A DNA stretch of 64,000 bases. It comes from JASHPR01 sp963739645 (GTDB lineage Bacteria > Actinomycetota > Actinomycetes > Streptosporangiales > Streptosporangiaceae). Of this stretch, positions 1-9,021 are shown piece by piece. A program made the translations under genes and the position numbers. Position 1 is the stretch's first letter. Every line of letters starts with the position of its first letter. Location: the NCBI GenBank assembly GCA_963739645.1, contig CAVUBM010000104.1:1-64000 (forward strand). Reading direction: 5' to 3'. The notes under the pieces were generated by a model, which saw only the letters and a program-made list of their open reading frames with translations, made no database searches and was not told the origin of the DNA.

Positions 1-77
1 TCAAGCCGAACCCCCGTAGCCCGATCAAGGGCGGGCCGGGTTTGAAATTATCCCGGCGGACGAGCAGTATCGGCGTC

Positions 78-398
78 ATGCCGGCTTTCCGACAAGCTTC
101 GATTGCCTTCCTCTCCGCCGCGCTCTGCTGTGTGGCCGCGGCGTGCGGCATCCCGCATGATGTCGGGCTTGCCGAACGCTGCGCCGACATCATGCGGCGC
201 GCCTATCCGAGCGCGGCAATCGACATCACCAAGACCGACGCAACGGCTACCAGCCTGACGACGATCGTCGCCAACGCCGAGGGGGTCCGCACCGATGTGC
301 CGCCCGGGGCGCCTGCACCGCACGATCTGGCCGTCGAATGCCGGTTTGACGAGAATATTCTGACCGGATTTCGCTGGACGGCCGGACCGACGCATTGA
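78..398 (+). CDS. small predicted lipoprotein, function unknown
   Basis: Small exported protein of about 106 residues. From the ATG at 78 the N-terminus has a short hydrophobic stretch (IAFLSAALCCVAAAC) that ends in a lipobox-like AAAC followed by G, so it is probably cleaved and lipidated in the inner or outer membrane. A TTG at 42 would add 12 residues, but the ATG places the signal peptide correctly. The mature part has no domain I recognise. It stands alone about 105 bases upstream of bpt in the same direction. The gene is real on the strength of the signal peptide; the function is unknown. Confidence 0.55.
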   Translation: MPAFRQASIAFLSAALCCVAAACGIPHDVGLAERCADIMRRAYPSAAIDITKTDATATSLTTIVANAEGVRTDVPPGAPAPHDLAVECRFDENILTGFRWTAGPTH

Positions 399-504
399 AC
401 GGCTCGGCCAAGGCTGTCGTTCGGGGCTGGCGCCTGTGGCCTGCTCTCGGCCATAATCGAAATCCCACCGAGCTGAGCGCGCGGCGCGAAGAGGAGACGG
501 GGCG

Positions 505-1347
505 ATGGATCTAAGGCCCGGGGCCGAAAATCGACAAAAACGCGAATGGCTCCGTCGGGAAGCGCGCTCGGCGTCGGCGAAGGAGGGTTCGCTCGCCCCA
601 TTCCGGCAGTTCTTCGCGACTTCACCGGTTACGTGCCCCTACATCGTAGGTCGCGCCGAGCGCAAGCTGATCGTCGAGCTCGCCGGCAATGGCGCCGCGC
701 TATTTTATGATGACCTGTCCCGCGCCGGGTTTCGCCGCAGCCACGGCTTCGCCTACCGCCCGGCCTGCCGCGGGTGCGCCTCCTGCGTGCCGGTGCGGAT
801 CGCCGTCGATCGCTTCAGCCATACCCGCTCCACCCGGCGCATCCGCAACACCAATCGCGACCTTGCCGGCCGGCTGCTCGACGCGCGTGCCACCCCAGAG
901 CAATTCCGGCTGTTCTCCGCCTATCAGCGTTCCCGTCATAGCGACAGCGACATGGCGTCGATGAGCTATGGCGACTACCGCGGGATGGTCGAACACACGC
1001 CGGTGCGGACAGCGATCATCGAGTCTCGCGATATTTCCGGAGAGCTCGTCGCGGCGTCGCTGATCGACCTGCTCGATGACGGGGTCTCGGCCGTCTATAG
1101 CTTTTACGATCCGCAGCAGCCGCGACGCAGCCTCGGCACCTGGAGCATCCTGTGGCTCGTCGAGCAATGCCGGCGCCATGGGCAGCCCTTCGTCTATCTC
1201 GGCTACTGGATCTCCGACAGCCCGAAGATGGCCTACAAGGCTCGTTTTCCGGCGCTCGAGCGTTTGGCCGATGGCGGCTGGACCGAATTTACCTCGGACG
1301 CCGCAGGCCCCCTCCCATTCCCTCCCCCGCAAGCAGGAGAGGGTTAG
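505..1347 (+). CDS. bpt: aspartate/glutamate leucyltransferase (L/F-transferase-like N-degron enzyme)
   Basis: Transfers leucine from Leu-tRNA to proteins with N-terminal Asp or Glu, feeding them to ClpS/ClpAP in the N-degron pathway. The 280-residue protein has the Ate1/Bpt features: CPYIVGR near residue 44, FYDDLSRAGFRRSHGFAYRP followed by a cysteine cluster (C88, C91, C94), the SFYDP stretch, and YWISDSPKMAYKARF towards the C-terminus. A GAAGAGGAGA ribosome-binding site precedes the ATG. The last 16 or so residues (rich in P and G) are encoded by an intergenic palindromic repeat that also supplies the stop codon, so the natural C-terminus is probably extended. Identification is firm; the exact start is likely. 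Confidence 0.93.
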   Translation: MDLRPGAENRQKREWLRREARSASAKEGSLAPFRQFFATSPVTCPYIVGRAERKLIVELAGNGAALFYDDLSRAGFRRSHGFAYRPACRGCASCVPVRIAVDRFSHTRSTRRIRNTNRDLAGRLLDARATPEQFRLFSAYQRSRHSDSDMASMSYGDYRGMVEHTPVRTAIIESRDISGELVAASLIDLLDDGVSAVYSFYDPQQPRRSLGTWSILWLVEQCRRHGQPFVYLGYWISDSPKMAYKARFPALERLADGGWTEFTSDAAGPLPFPPPQAGEG

Positions 1348-1358
1348 GGCGGGGCGAG
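1304..1358 (+). repeat. intergenic palindromic repeat overlapping the bpt stop codon
   Basis: A CCCTCCC...GGAGAGGG inverted repeat with GCAAGC in the loop, followed by TTAGGGCGGGGCG. This resembles the abundant extragenic palindromes of alphaproteobacterial chromosomes, in which a CCCTCTCC/GGAGAGGG stem is followed by TTAGGG. Here it encodes the last residues and the stop (TAG at 1345-1347) of bpt and ends just before the next gene. Family membership is from memory of such repeats and needs a genome-wide count. Confidence 0.6.
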
Positions 1359-1367
1359 GCGACCGCG

Positions 1368-2747
1368 ATGGCGATCAGCGCTCTCGACTCCGCGATCTTT
1401 GCCGACATGTTCGGCACCGCGCCGATGCGCGAGGTGTTCGGCGACGACGCCTTTCTCGCGCGCTGCGTCGAGGTCGAGGCAGTCCTTGCGCGCGCCCAGG
1501 GAAGGCTCGGGATCATCCCGGCCGAGGCAGCCGACGCGATCACGCACGCGGCCAATGCGTTGGCCAGCGGCCGCGAGGCGCTCGACCTGGCGCGCCTGAA
1601 GAACCAGACCGAGACGGTAGGCTATCCGATCCTGCCGCTCGTCCGTCAGATGGCCGAATTGGCGGGCGAGTTGGGGCGCTATCTGCATTGGGGCGCGACG
1701 ACCCAGGACATCATGGACACCGCGGCGGTGCTGCAGATCCGCGCCGGGCTCGTCCTGATCGACCAGGATCTGACGGCGGCGCGCGGCCATCTCGCCGAGC
1801 TCGCGCGCAAATACCGCGACACGCCGATGGCCGGTCGCACCCACCTGCAGCACGCGCTGCCGGTGACGTTCGGCTACAAGGCGGCGGTCTGGCTCTACGC
1901 TCTCGACCGCCATGCCGATCGGCTGCGCGAACTGCGCCCGCGTGTGCTGCTCGTGCAGTTCGGCGGCGCCGCCGGCACCCTCGCCTCGCTCGGCAATGGC
2001 GAGCGCAGCCTGGAGACGCGCGCCGAGCTTGCTCGCGAATTGGGTCTCGATGACCCGCCGATCACCTGGCACGTCGTCCGCGACGGCATCGCCGAGACCG
2101 TCCAGGTCCTGGCGCTGCTGGCCGGCAGTCTCGGCAAGATCGCGTTCGACGTCATGCTGATGTCGGCGACCGAGTTCGGCGAAGCGGCCGAACCCTTCAT
2201 CGAAGGCCGCGGCTCAAGCTCGACGATGCCGCAAAAACGCAACCCGATCTCGTGTGAGCTGATACTCGCCGCGGCGAAAGTGCTGCGCCAGCACGCGGGG
2301 CTGGCGCTCGACGCCGTCGTCACCGATTTCGAGCGCGCGACCGGCCCTTGGCATGTCGAATGGGTAGCTCTGCCCGAAGCCTTCGGCTTTGCCGCGGGCG
2401 CGCTTCATCAAGCGCGTTTTATGCTCGGCGGTCTGATCGTCGACCCCGGCCGCATGGCGAAGAACCTCGCAATGACGCACGGGCTGATCGTCGCCGAGGC
2501 GGTGATGATGGGCTTGGCGCCATACACCGGCCGCAACCAGGCGCACGATCTCGTCTATGACGCCTGCCGCGTTGCGATCGAGACCGACCGGCCTCTGCTC
2601 GATATACTGTTGGAGATCCCCGCTGTCGCCGATCCGCTCGGCCCGCAGAAGCTGCGTGCGTTGACCGATCCCGCCAATTATCTCGGCGCCGCTCCGGCGA
2701 TGGTCGACCATATGCTGGCCAGGCGAGCGGACGGCAAGAAGGCGTGA
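1368..2747 (+). CDS. fumarase/aspartase-superfamily lyase (carboxymuconate cycloisomerase or adenylosuccinate lyase-like)
   Basis: 459-residue member of the class II fumarase/aspartase superfamily, which performs beta-elimination or its reverse through a tetramer with active sites shared between subunits. The superfamily signature GSSSTMPQKRNP is at about residues 282-293, and HWGATTQDI and GRTHLQHALP supply the other two conserved regions. Size and the TFGYKAAVWLYALDRH stretch favour the PcaB-like (3-carboxy-cis,cis-muconate cycloisomerase) branch over housekeeping PurB, but no pca genes are nearby, so the substrate stays open. The open frame runs upstream to 1152 inside bpt; the ATG at 1368, just after the palindromic repeat, is the sensible start. 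Confidence 0.8.
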   Translation: MAISALDSAIFADMFGTAPMREVFGDDAFLARCVEVEAVLARAQGRLGIIPAEAADAITHAANALASGREALDLARLKNQTETVGYPILPLVRQMAELAGELGRYLHWGATTQDIMDTAAVLQIRAGLVLIDQDLTAARGHLAELARKYRDTPMAGRTHLQHALPVTFGYKAAVWLYALDRHADRLRELRPRVLLVQFGGAAGTLASLGNGERSLETRAELARELGLDDPPITWHVVRDGIAETVQVLALLAGSLGKIAFDVMLMSATEFGEAAEPFIEGRGSSSTMPQKRNPISCELILAAAKVLRQHAGLALDAVVTDFERATGPWHVEWVALPEAFGFAAGALHQARFMLGGLIVDPGRMAKNLAMTHGLIVAEAVMMGLAPYTGRNQAHDLVYDACRVAIETDRPLLDILLEIPAVADPLGPQKLRALTDPANYLGAAPAMVDHMLARRADGKKA

Positions 2748-2825
2748 CGGAGCTGAGAATCCATAGCGCGAACTAGCGGGAAGTGAGTCGCGGATCGGGC
2801 TGGCCGACCCCGTCGCTCCGCCCTT

Positions 2826-4727
2826 TTGCCGCAACAACTCGTCAAACGGCTCTTGCCACATCGCAGCGAACCGCCTATCCGCTCGCGGGTGGCCGACATA
2901 GCACCTGCCGAAAGAACCGAGCGGACCGGTGCGACGGTGGAGCGGGTGCTCCCCGCCGAACGGCGGCTGCGCGACAGCGAGCTGTTTCTGCTCGCACTCG
3001 CGCTGACGGCCGGCGTCGCGGCCGGCGTCGGGGTGGTGCTGATCGACCTGCTGCTCGCTCTTCTGCGTAGGATCGCTTTCGGAGTTGGGTTTGACGAACA
3101 TCTGATCGACATCGATCTCGGTCCGGCACGGGTCCTCGCGATGCCGGTCCTGGGTGGGCTGCTCGTCGGCCTCACTCTGTTGGTTTTGCGGCGCTGGCGG
3201 CCGCGCGAGGTCGTCGACGCGATCGAGGCGAACGCGCTACTAGGCGGGCGGATGTCGGTTTCCGACAGCCTTGGCCTGGTTGCGGCGACCCTGCTGTCCG
3301 GCGGGTTCGGAGCCTCGGTCGGAATGGAGGCGGCCTACACCCAGCTGGGCGCGGCCCTCGCATCGCGGCTGGGCCGATCGGTCGGGCTGCGCCGTGACGA
3401 TGTCCGCACGCTTGTCGGGTGCGGTGCAGCCGGCGCGATCGCGGCCGCGTTCAATGCCCCGCTAACCGGCGCGTTCTATGCCTTCGAGCTGATCATCGGC
3501 AGCTATACGCTGCAGACCTTGGCGCCGGTCGGCATCGCAGCGCTGACGGGCGCGTTAGTCGTCCGGGGTCTCCTCGGCTCGACACCGATTTTTGTCGTCT
3601 GGCACGAAATCAACATTTCCGCCTCCGACTACCCGGCATTTTTTTGTCTCGGCCTGGCCTCGGCCGGGCTCGGCATCCTGGTCATGAAGGGCGTGACCTC
3701 CACCGAAGCGTTGTTCCGCTCACTCGCAGTGCCGCGCTGGGCGCGGCCGGCGATCGGCGGCCTCCTCATCGGGGCGATTGCCGTGCCGTTTCCGCAAATT
3801 CTCGGTAGCGGACATGGCGGCATAATGCGGGTATTGCATTCCGGCTTCTTTCTGCCCTATCTCGCCGGACTGATCATCGCCAAGATTGTCGCCTCGGCCG
3901 TATCGATCGGCTCCGGGTTTCGCGGCGGTCTGTTCAGCACCTCCCTCTTCCTTGGAAGCCTCTTCGGCAGCTTTTTCGGCGCCGCGTTGATCCGGTACGC
4001 CCCGCAGCTCGGCGCCGACCCGTTGGTCTATGCGATGGTTGGCATGGGCGCGGTGGCGGCTGCGATCGTCGGCGCTCCGGTCACGATGATTATGATCGTA
4101 CTCGAGACGACCGGTGAATTTTCGGCGATGATCGGCGTCATGGTCGGGGTCGTCACCGCGGCGATCGCAGTGCGTCATTGGTTCGGCTATTCCTTCGCGA
4201 CCTGGCGTTTTCACTTGCGCGGCTTGAGCATACGCAGCCCCGAGGACGTCGGTTGGATCAACGAGCTGCTGGTCGGGCCGATGATGCGGCGCGATCCGGC
4301 CGTCATTTCTGCCGAGCTGCCCATCGAGGAGCTCCGCAAGCGGTTTCCCGCCGGCAGCATCAGGCAGGTTTTCGTCGTGAACGGCCGCGGCGGGTTCTGC
4401 GGCATTATCGATCCGGGCGATGCAAGCGTCGCGGACAACGGAGAGGAGACCAAGACCGTGGGTGAGCTGGTCCCGCACACGGCGCCGTTCCTGTTGCCGA
4501 GCGACGATCTGCGCTCGGCGCTCGATCGGTTCAGCCAAGCGGCGCAGGAGACCCTGCCGGTTGTCGATAATGCAAAGGATCTCCGGATCATCGGCTATTT
4601 GAGCGAAGCCTACGCTCTACGGCGCTATGCCCACGAGCTCGAGCTCCATCGCAGTGGCCGGCAGGATGATGCGGGTATCTTCAGTCCTGCTCCTGGAGAC
4701 ACCGCGACCGGGCCCAAGCAATCATAA
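2826..4727 (+). CDS. ClC-family chloride channel/antiporter with C-terminal CBS region
   Basis: Integral membrane protein of 633 residues that moves chloride (possibly fluoride or other anions) across the inner membrane, as a channel or H+/Cl- exchanger. About ten hydrophobic helices lie between residues 50 and 465. The gating-glutamate loop is represented by GASVGMEA (Glu near 168), and the GSGFRGGLFSTS segment near 362-372 replaces the usual GxFxP loop. The cytosolic tail after about 480 has the length and pattern of a CBS pair, for example QETLPVVDNAKDLRIIGYLS. The start used is TTG at 2826; an in-frame GTG at 2889 would remove 21 residues of uncertain value. No neighbour explains its role. 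Confidence 0.85.
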   Translation: MPQQLVKRLLPHRSEPPIRSRVADIAPAERTERTGATVERVLPAERRLRDSELFLLALALTAGVAAGVGVVLIDLLLALLRRIAFGVGFDEHLIDIDLGPARVLAMPVLGGLLVGLTLLVLRRWRPREVVDAIEANALLGGRMSVSDSLGLVAATLLSGGFGASVGMEAAYTQLGAALASRLGRSVGLRRDDVRTLVGCGAAGAIAAAFNAPLTGAFYAFELIIGSYTLQTLAPVGIAALTGALVVRGLLGSTPIFVVWHEINISASDYPAFFCLGLASAGLGILVMKGVTSTEALFRSLAVPRWARPAIGGLLIGAIAVPFPQILGSGHGGIMRVLHSGFFLPYLAGLIIAKIVASAVSIGSGFRGGLFSTSLFLGSLFGSFFGAALIRYAPQLGADPLVYAMVGMGAVAAAIVGAPVTMIMIVLETTGEFSAMIGVMVGVVTAAIAVRHWFGYSFATWRFHLRGLSIRSPEDVGWINELLVGPMMRRDPAVISAELPIEELRKRFPAGSIRQVFVVNGRGGFCGIIDPGDASVADNGEETKTVGELVPHTAPFLLPSDDLRSALDRFSQAAQETLPVVDNAKDLRIIGYLSEAYALRRYAHELELHRSGRQDDAGIFSPAPGDTATGPKQS

Positions 4728-5006
4728 AAAGATCACAAAATTTCGCATGGCTGCGTTAGAATGCGCGCAAAGCTATTTAACCGGGCAAGGCTCAGTCGAC
4801 TGCTCGGGTGGAGTGAGGATGAGCACGCAGCAGACGTACGAGGTATCGCGGCCCCGCCACAACGGTTTTGACCGCAGTATTCCGTGATACAGCCATGCTG
4901 CCCCATTGCATCCTTGGCGGTGAACCGGTTAACAAAACGGCCAATTCTGAGCCAGAACAGGTGACGGCGGCGCCGCCGCAGCCGGCTACCGAGAAGGAGT
5001 AGAGGG
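4728..5006. other. intergenic region upstream of ABC importer genes
   Basis: About 280 bases without a convincing gene. The periplasmic binding protein usually found before such permease genes is absent. The only clear signal is the AAGGAG ribosome-binding site at 4994-4999 for the first permease. A promoter is expected here but I cannot point to convincing -35/-10 boxes. Confidence 0.5.
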
Positions 5007-5936
5007 ATGGCAGACGTCGTAGCCCGTGATCTTCGCGTGCCCGCGCGAAGTGGCCAACTCACGCTCCAGAAGTTCGCGCGCCGCAAATCAACGATCGCGT
5101 TCTTGATGGCGTTGCCCCTGATCACGATCGTCCTGTGCTTGGTTGTCTACCCGGCATTCTATTCGATACATCTTGCGACCTTGAACAAGTCGATGCAGCA
5201 CTTTGTCGGCTTCGGCAATTTCGAGTTCCTGTTCCGACGCAGCACGTTCTGGATGGTGGTTGAGCAGTCGCTGCTGTTCGCGGTCACCGCCGTCATCTTC
5301 AAGGCCGTGGTCGGTTTTATCGTCGCCCATTTCGTCCACAACTTGCCGGCGAAAGGGCAGCGCAAATGGCGCGGCATGCTGCTGATCCCATGGGTCATTC
5401 CCCCGGCGATGAGCACGCTCGCCTGGCTCTGGCTGTTCGATCCCTCCTACAGCGCGTTCAACTGGGTCTTCGCCCATCTCGGCATCCCGCAGGTCGCCTG
5501 GCTCGGCAATCCCTATTGGGCGCGCTTTTGCGTGATCCTGGTCAATGTCTGGGTCGGCTCGCCGTTCTTCATGATCATGTATCTCGCGGCGCTCAAATCA
5601 GTGCCCGAACAGCTGCACGAGGCCGCGGCCATCGACGGAGCCAATTGGCTGCAAAAGATCTGGTACATCAACCTGCCAATGATGCGCAACATCATCCAGA
5701 TCACGGCATTGTTCTCGCTGATCGTAACCTTCGCCAATTTTGATATCGTCAAGATCCTCACCAATGGCGGACCGGTCGACCAGACGCACGTCTTCGCCAC
5801 GTGGGCATTTACCTTGGCGATCTGGGGCAACGACATTCCGCTCGGCGCCTCGGTATCGCTGTTCATGGCCCCGATCCTGGCAATAGCGGCATTCTTCATC
5901 TTGCGCAATGTGCGCCGCCGCGGAAACGAGGCATGA
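5007..5936 (+). CDS. carbohydrate ABC transporter permease (MalF/UgpA type)
   Basis: First transmembrane subunit of a CUT1-type sugar or polyol importer, 309 residues in the inner membrane. It has an N-terminal cytosolic stretch, then about six helices and the EAA loop (EQLHEAAAIDGANWLQKIWY) that docks on the ATPase. AAGGAG stands 7 bases before the ATG. It overlaps the second permease by an ATGA, showing translational coupling, and heads a permease-permease-ATPase unit. The substrate cannot be read from the sequence because no binding protein is encoded here. Confidence 0.9.
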   Translation: MADVVARDLRVPARSGQLTLQKFARRKSTIAFLMALPLITIVLCLVVYPAFYSIHLATLNKSMQHFVGFGNFEFLFRRSTFWMVVEQSLLFAVTAVIFKAVVGFIVAHFVHNLPAKGQRKWRGMLLIPWVIPPAMSTLAWLWLFDPSYSAFNWVFAHLGIPQVAWLGNPYWARFCVILVNVWVGSPFFMIMYLAALKSVPEQLHEAAAIDGANWLQKIWYINLPMMRNIIQITALFSLIVTFANFDIVKILTNGGPVDQTHVFATWAFTLAIWGNDIPLGASVSLFMAPILAIAAFFILRNVRRRGNEA

Positions 5937-6853
5937 CAATGACGACGGCAACGGCGGAAGCGGCGGCCGGCCAAGTCGGCCGGGCCCGCTACGGCAGCAT
6001 ATCGCGCGGCCGGCGCAAAGCACTTTTCTGGTCCTATTTCTTCCTGATCCTATTCGTGATTTTCTTTCTGACCCCACCCGTCTACATGTTTATCACTTCG
6101 CTCAAATCGAGCGCGGAGATCTCGGCGGCAACCAACCCGTGGTGGGTCTATCATCCCACACTCTCGAACTATATCGACCTCCTGACCCAGAACCAATTTC
6201 TGATATTCTTCCGCAACTCGGCGATCGTCTCGGTCTGCGTGGTGTCAATCACGATGGTGGTCAGCATTTTTGCCGCGTTTGCCTTGGCACGAATGAGGTT
6301 TTGGGGTTCGGCAACTTTGGCGACCGGCGTCTTCTTGACTTACCTGATACCGGAATCGCTGCTGTTCATCCCTTTATTCAAAACCTTCGCCTACATCCAT
6401 GACAAGACCGGGATCGAGCTGATCAACCACTGGTGGGTGCTGATCATTCTTTATCCGACCTTGACCGTTCCCTTCGCGACATGGCTCATGATCGGCTACT
6501 TCTCCAGCATTCCCAAGGAGTTGGACGAGGCGGCGCTGATCGACGGGGCAGGCTATATGCAGATGCTGACCCGCATCTTCATCCCGGTCGCGATCCCCGG
6601 GATCATCGCCGCGATGATCTTCACCTTTACGGTCTCGTGGGCGAACTTCCTGTATCCCCTCGCCTTCACGACGTCGGCCGACCAGCTCGTCCTGCCGGTC
6701 GGCATCGTGACCACGCTGATCCGCGGCGACGTCTACGCGTGGGGGCAGATCATGACCGGCGCATTGCTCGGGGCGGCGCCGCCGTTGATCATCTATGCGT
6801 TTCTGATGGACTACTACATCTCCGGCCTGACCGCCGGCGCCACGAAAGGGTAG
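5933..6853 (+). CDS. carbohydrate ABC transporter permease (MalG/UgpE type)
   Basis: Second transmembrane subunit of the importer, 306 residues. The ATG at 5933 overlaps the stop of the first permease (ATGA); a second ATG six bases later is possible. The open frame extends upstream inside the first permease, but that extension is not protein-like. Hydrophobic segments begin at FWSYFFLILFVIFFLTPPVYMF, and the EAA loop reads ELDEAALIDGAGYMQMLTRI near the middle. Only three bases separate its stop from the ATPase start. The pair is expected to form a heterodimeric pore with the first permease. Confidence 0.9.
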   Translation: MTMTTATAEAAAGQVGRARYGSISRGRRKALFWSYFFLILFVIFFLTPPVYMFITSLKSSAEISAATNPWWVYHPTLSNYIDLLTQNQFLIFFRNSAIVSVCVVSITMVVSIFAAFALARMRFWGSATLATGVFLTYLIPESLLFIPLFKTFAYIHDKTGIELINHWWVLIILYPTLTVPFATWLMIGYFSSIPKELDEAALIDGAGYMQMLTRIFIPVAIPGIIAAMIFTFTVSWANFLYPLAFTTSADQLVLPVGIVTTLIRGDVYAWGQIMTGALLGAAPPLIIYAFLMDYYISGLTAGATKG

Positions 6854-6856
6854 AAG

Positions 6857-7954
6857 ATGGCGCAAGTCGCGCTTCGCAACATCGTCAAGACGTTCGACCG
6901 CACCCCTGCCGTCCAGGGGATCGATCTCGACATCTCCGACCGCGAGTTCATCGTGCTGGTCGGGCCCTCCGGCTGCGGCAAGAGCACGACCTTGCGCATG
7001 ATCGCGGGTCTCGAGGAAGCGACCTCGGGTGAGATTTATATCGGCGATCAGCTGGTCAATGATGTGCCGCCCAAGGACCGGGACATCGCGATGGTGTTCC
7101 AGAACTACGCGCTCTACCCGCACATGACGGTGTTCGAGAACATGTCCTTCGGCCTTCGGCTCAAAAAGTTCCCAAAGCCGGAAATAAGAGAGCGGGTGCA
7201 GGCAGCCGCCCGTATTCTGGACATAACCGACCTTCTCGACCGTCGGCCAAAGCAGCTTTCCGGCGGTCAGCGTCAGCGCGTCGCGATGGGGCGTGCGATC
7301 GTCCGCAACCCCAAGGTCTTCCTGTTCGACGAGCCGTTATCGAACCTCGATGCCAAATTGCGCGTCCAGATGCGCACCGAGATCAAGAAAATTCATCAGA
7401 CGGTCACGACCACAACGGTTTACGTCACGCATGACCAGATCGAAGCGATGACCTTGGCCGACCGGGTCGTCATCATGAACGGGGGACGGATCGATCAGAT
7501 CGGCACGCCGCACGAGGTTTATCACAAGCCGAGAACGCAATTCGTCGCCGGCTTCATCGGCTCGCCGACGATGAATTTCCTGCCATGCCGGCTCGTCGAG
7601 AACGGCGCCGGGCTGACCGTTCGGCTCTCGGACTGGCTCGCTCTCCCGGTGCCGGCTTCGCGGGAGGCACGGTATCGGCCACGCGTCGGCCATGAGCTGA
7701 TCTTCGGGCTGAGACCCGAGCATTTCAGGGAGGGACGCGGCGACATACCGCCTGGCATGGCCGCGTTCGAGGCGCGGCTCGACGTGGTCGAGCCGATGGG
7801 CATGGAGACGATGGTGTATTTCCTCGTCGACGGGGTCGAGGTTTGCGGCCGGGTCGATCCCGCCGCGGCGGGAACCGTCGGCGAGCCGATGCGACTGGTC
7901 GCCGATGTAAACCAAATGCACCTGATCGATCCACGCACCGAACTGGTGATCTGA
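6857..7954 (+). CDS. sugar ABC transporter ATP-binding protein (MalK/UgpC family)
   Basis: ATPase of the importer, 365 residues, expected as a cytosolic dimer. It shows Walker A GPSGCGKST near residues 36-44, the Q loop VFQNYALYPH, the signature LSGGQRQRVAMGRAI near 133, Walker B VFLFDEPLSNLD near 155, and the switch histidine in YVTHDQIEAMT. After about residue 240 the chain continues into a TOBE-type regulatory domain, the layout of MalK and UgpC. It closes the three-gene unit. Without a binding protein in the cluster the transported compound is unknown. Confidence 0.93.
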   Translation: MAQVALRNIVKTFDRTPAVQGIDLDISDREFIVLVGPSGCGKSTTLRMIAGLEEATSGEIYIGDQLVNDVPPKDRDIAMVFQNYALYPHMTVFENMSFGLRLKKFPKPEIRERVQAAARILDITDLLDRRPKQLSGGQRQRVAMGRAIVRNPKVFLFDEPLSNLDAKLRVQMRTEIKKIHQTVTTTTVYVTHDQIEAMTLADRVVIMNGGRIDQIGTPHEVYHKPRTQFVAGFIGSPTMNFLPCRLVENGAGLTVRLSDWLALPVPASREARYRPRVGHELIFGLRPEHFREGRGDIPPGMAAFEARLDVVEPMGMETMVYFLVDGVEVCGRVDPAAAGTVGEPMRLVADVNQMHLIDPRTELVI

Positions 7955-7970
7955 TCCTTGACGAATCTCT

Positions 7971-7999
7971 GCAATTGAGCTATTGTCAAATAGCAAATT
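7971..7999. promoter_or_regulatory. interrupted inverted repeat between ABC operon and SDR gene
   Basis: An AT-rich dyad: CAATT and GCTATT on the left are mirrored by AATAGC and AATTG on the right around a GTCA centre, with short bulges. It begins 17 bases after the ABC ATPase stop and lies about 225 bases before the SDR start. It could be a factor-independent terminator for the importer genes or an operator; the lack of a T-run after it leans away from a simple terminator. Confidence 0.45.
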
Positions 8000-8222
8000 G
8001 GCACCGAGAGAGCGGAAGGAGCCTACTGTTCGAGTGCAGTGATCAGCGTATTTCAGCGAAAAACAGCCAACGATCTGCTGTTCTTTTCATCCGGAGCGTC
8101 GCCTTCTGCGAAGGATTTCTGCGGAAATCCAGGTTTTCGCTGGCTGATAATTCCCGGCCCAAACAGCAAAAACAGCCAGGATACCGGAATACGCGAGAGT
8201 GAGACTTCGGGGAAATGAGGCG

Positions 8223-9002
8223 ATGGCCGAGAGCACCACGGAGTTAGCCGTTCGCGACAAAGTAGTCGTCGTCACGGGCGCTGCGCGCGGGATCGGGCAG
8301 GAATTCGCACGAAGTCTGGCGGCGGCAGGAGCGTTGGTCGTTGCTGCGGACATAAACGACTGCTCGGCAACGCTCGACCTCATAAAGGCGGAGAACGGGA
8401 AGGCGGTCGGTGTCGCGCTCGATGTCAGAAGCGCCGAATCCGCCTCCGACATGACCAGCGCCGCGACCCGGGCGTTCGGGCGCATCGACGCGCTGATCAA
8501 CAATGCCGCCCTCTATGGCGCGCTGCGCGGCGGACGGTTCGACGCGATTGCCGAAGCGGATTGGGACGCCGCGATGGCAGTCAATGTCAAAGGCATCTGG
8601 AATTGCTGCAAGGCGGTCGTGCCGGCGATGCGGCAAGCCGGAGGCGGCAGCATCATCAATCTCGCCTCGCTTGCCGCGACCTACGGCATGCCGTTCGCGC
8701 TGCACTATACGACTTCGAAAGCGGCGGTGATCGGCCTGACCCGGGGGCTCGCCCGCGAGCTTGGGCGGGACGGCATCCGCGTCAATGCTCTGGCGCCGAG
8801 CGCGGTGCTGACCGACGGCACGCGCGAGTTCTTTGGCGACAAGGCGGGCCGCGCGCTCGAGGTGATCAGGACCGGCCAGTCGATCCAGCGCAACCTTACC
8901 CCGCCCGACCTCGTCGGCGCCGTGATTTGGCTGGTCTCGGACGCAAGCCGCTTCGTCACCGGCCAGACGATCGCCATCGACGGCGGCACGGTGATGCTCT
9001 GA
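8223..9002 (+). CDS. short-chain dehydrogenase/reductase
   Basis: NAD(P)-dependent oxidoreductase of 259 residues with the classical SDR fold. The cofactor motif TGAARGIG is near residues 18-25, NNAALYG gives the structural Asn motif, and the catalytic Ser-Tyr-Lys set is seen in NLASLAATYG and HYTTSKAA. The C-terminal region SDASRFVTGQTIAIDGG is typical of the family. The ATG at 8223 is used; the frame is open 24 bases further upstream. It follows a sugar importer and precedes a second, broken SDR, so oxidation of an imported sugar or polyol is plausible, but the substrate is unknown. Confidence 0.85.
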   Translation: MAESTTELAVRDKVVVVTGAARGIGQEFARSLAAAGALVVAADINDCSATLDLIKAENGKAVGVALDVRSAESASDMTSAATRAFGRIDALINNAALYGALRGGRFDAIAEADWDAAMAVNVKGIWNCCKAVVPAMRQAGGGSIINLASLAATYGMPFALHYTTSKAAVIGLTRGLARELGRDGIRVNALAPSAVLTDGTREFFGDKAGRALEVIRTGQSIQRNLTPPDLVGAVIWLVSDASRFVTGQTIAIDGGTVML

Positions 9003-9021
9003 CCGCCTCGCAAAACCAACG

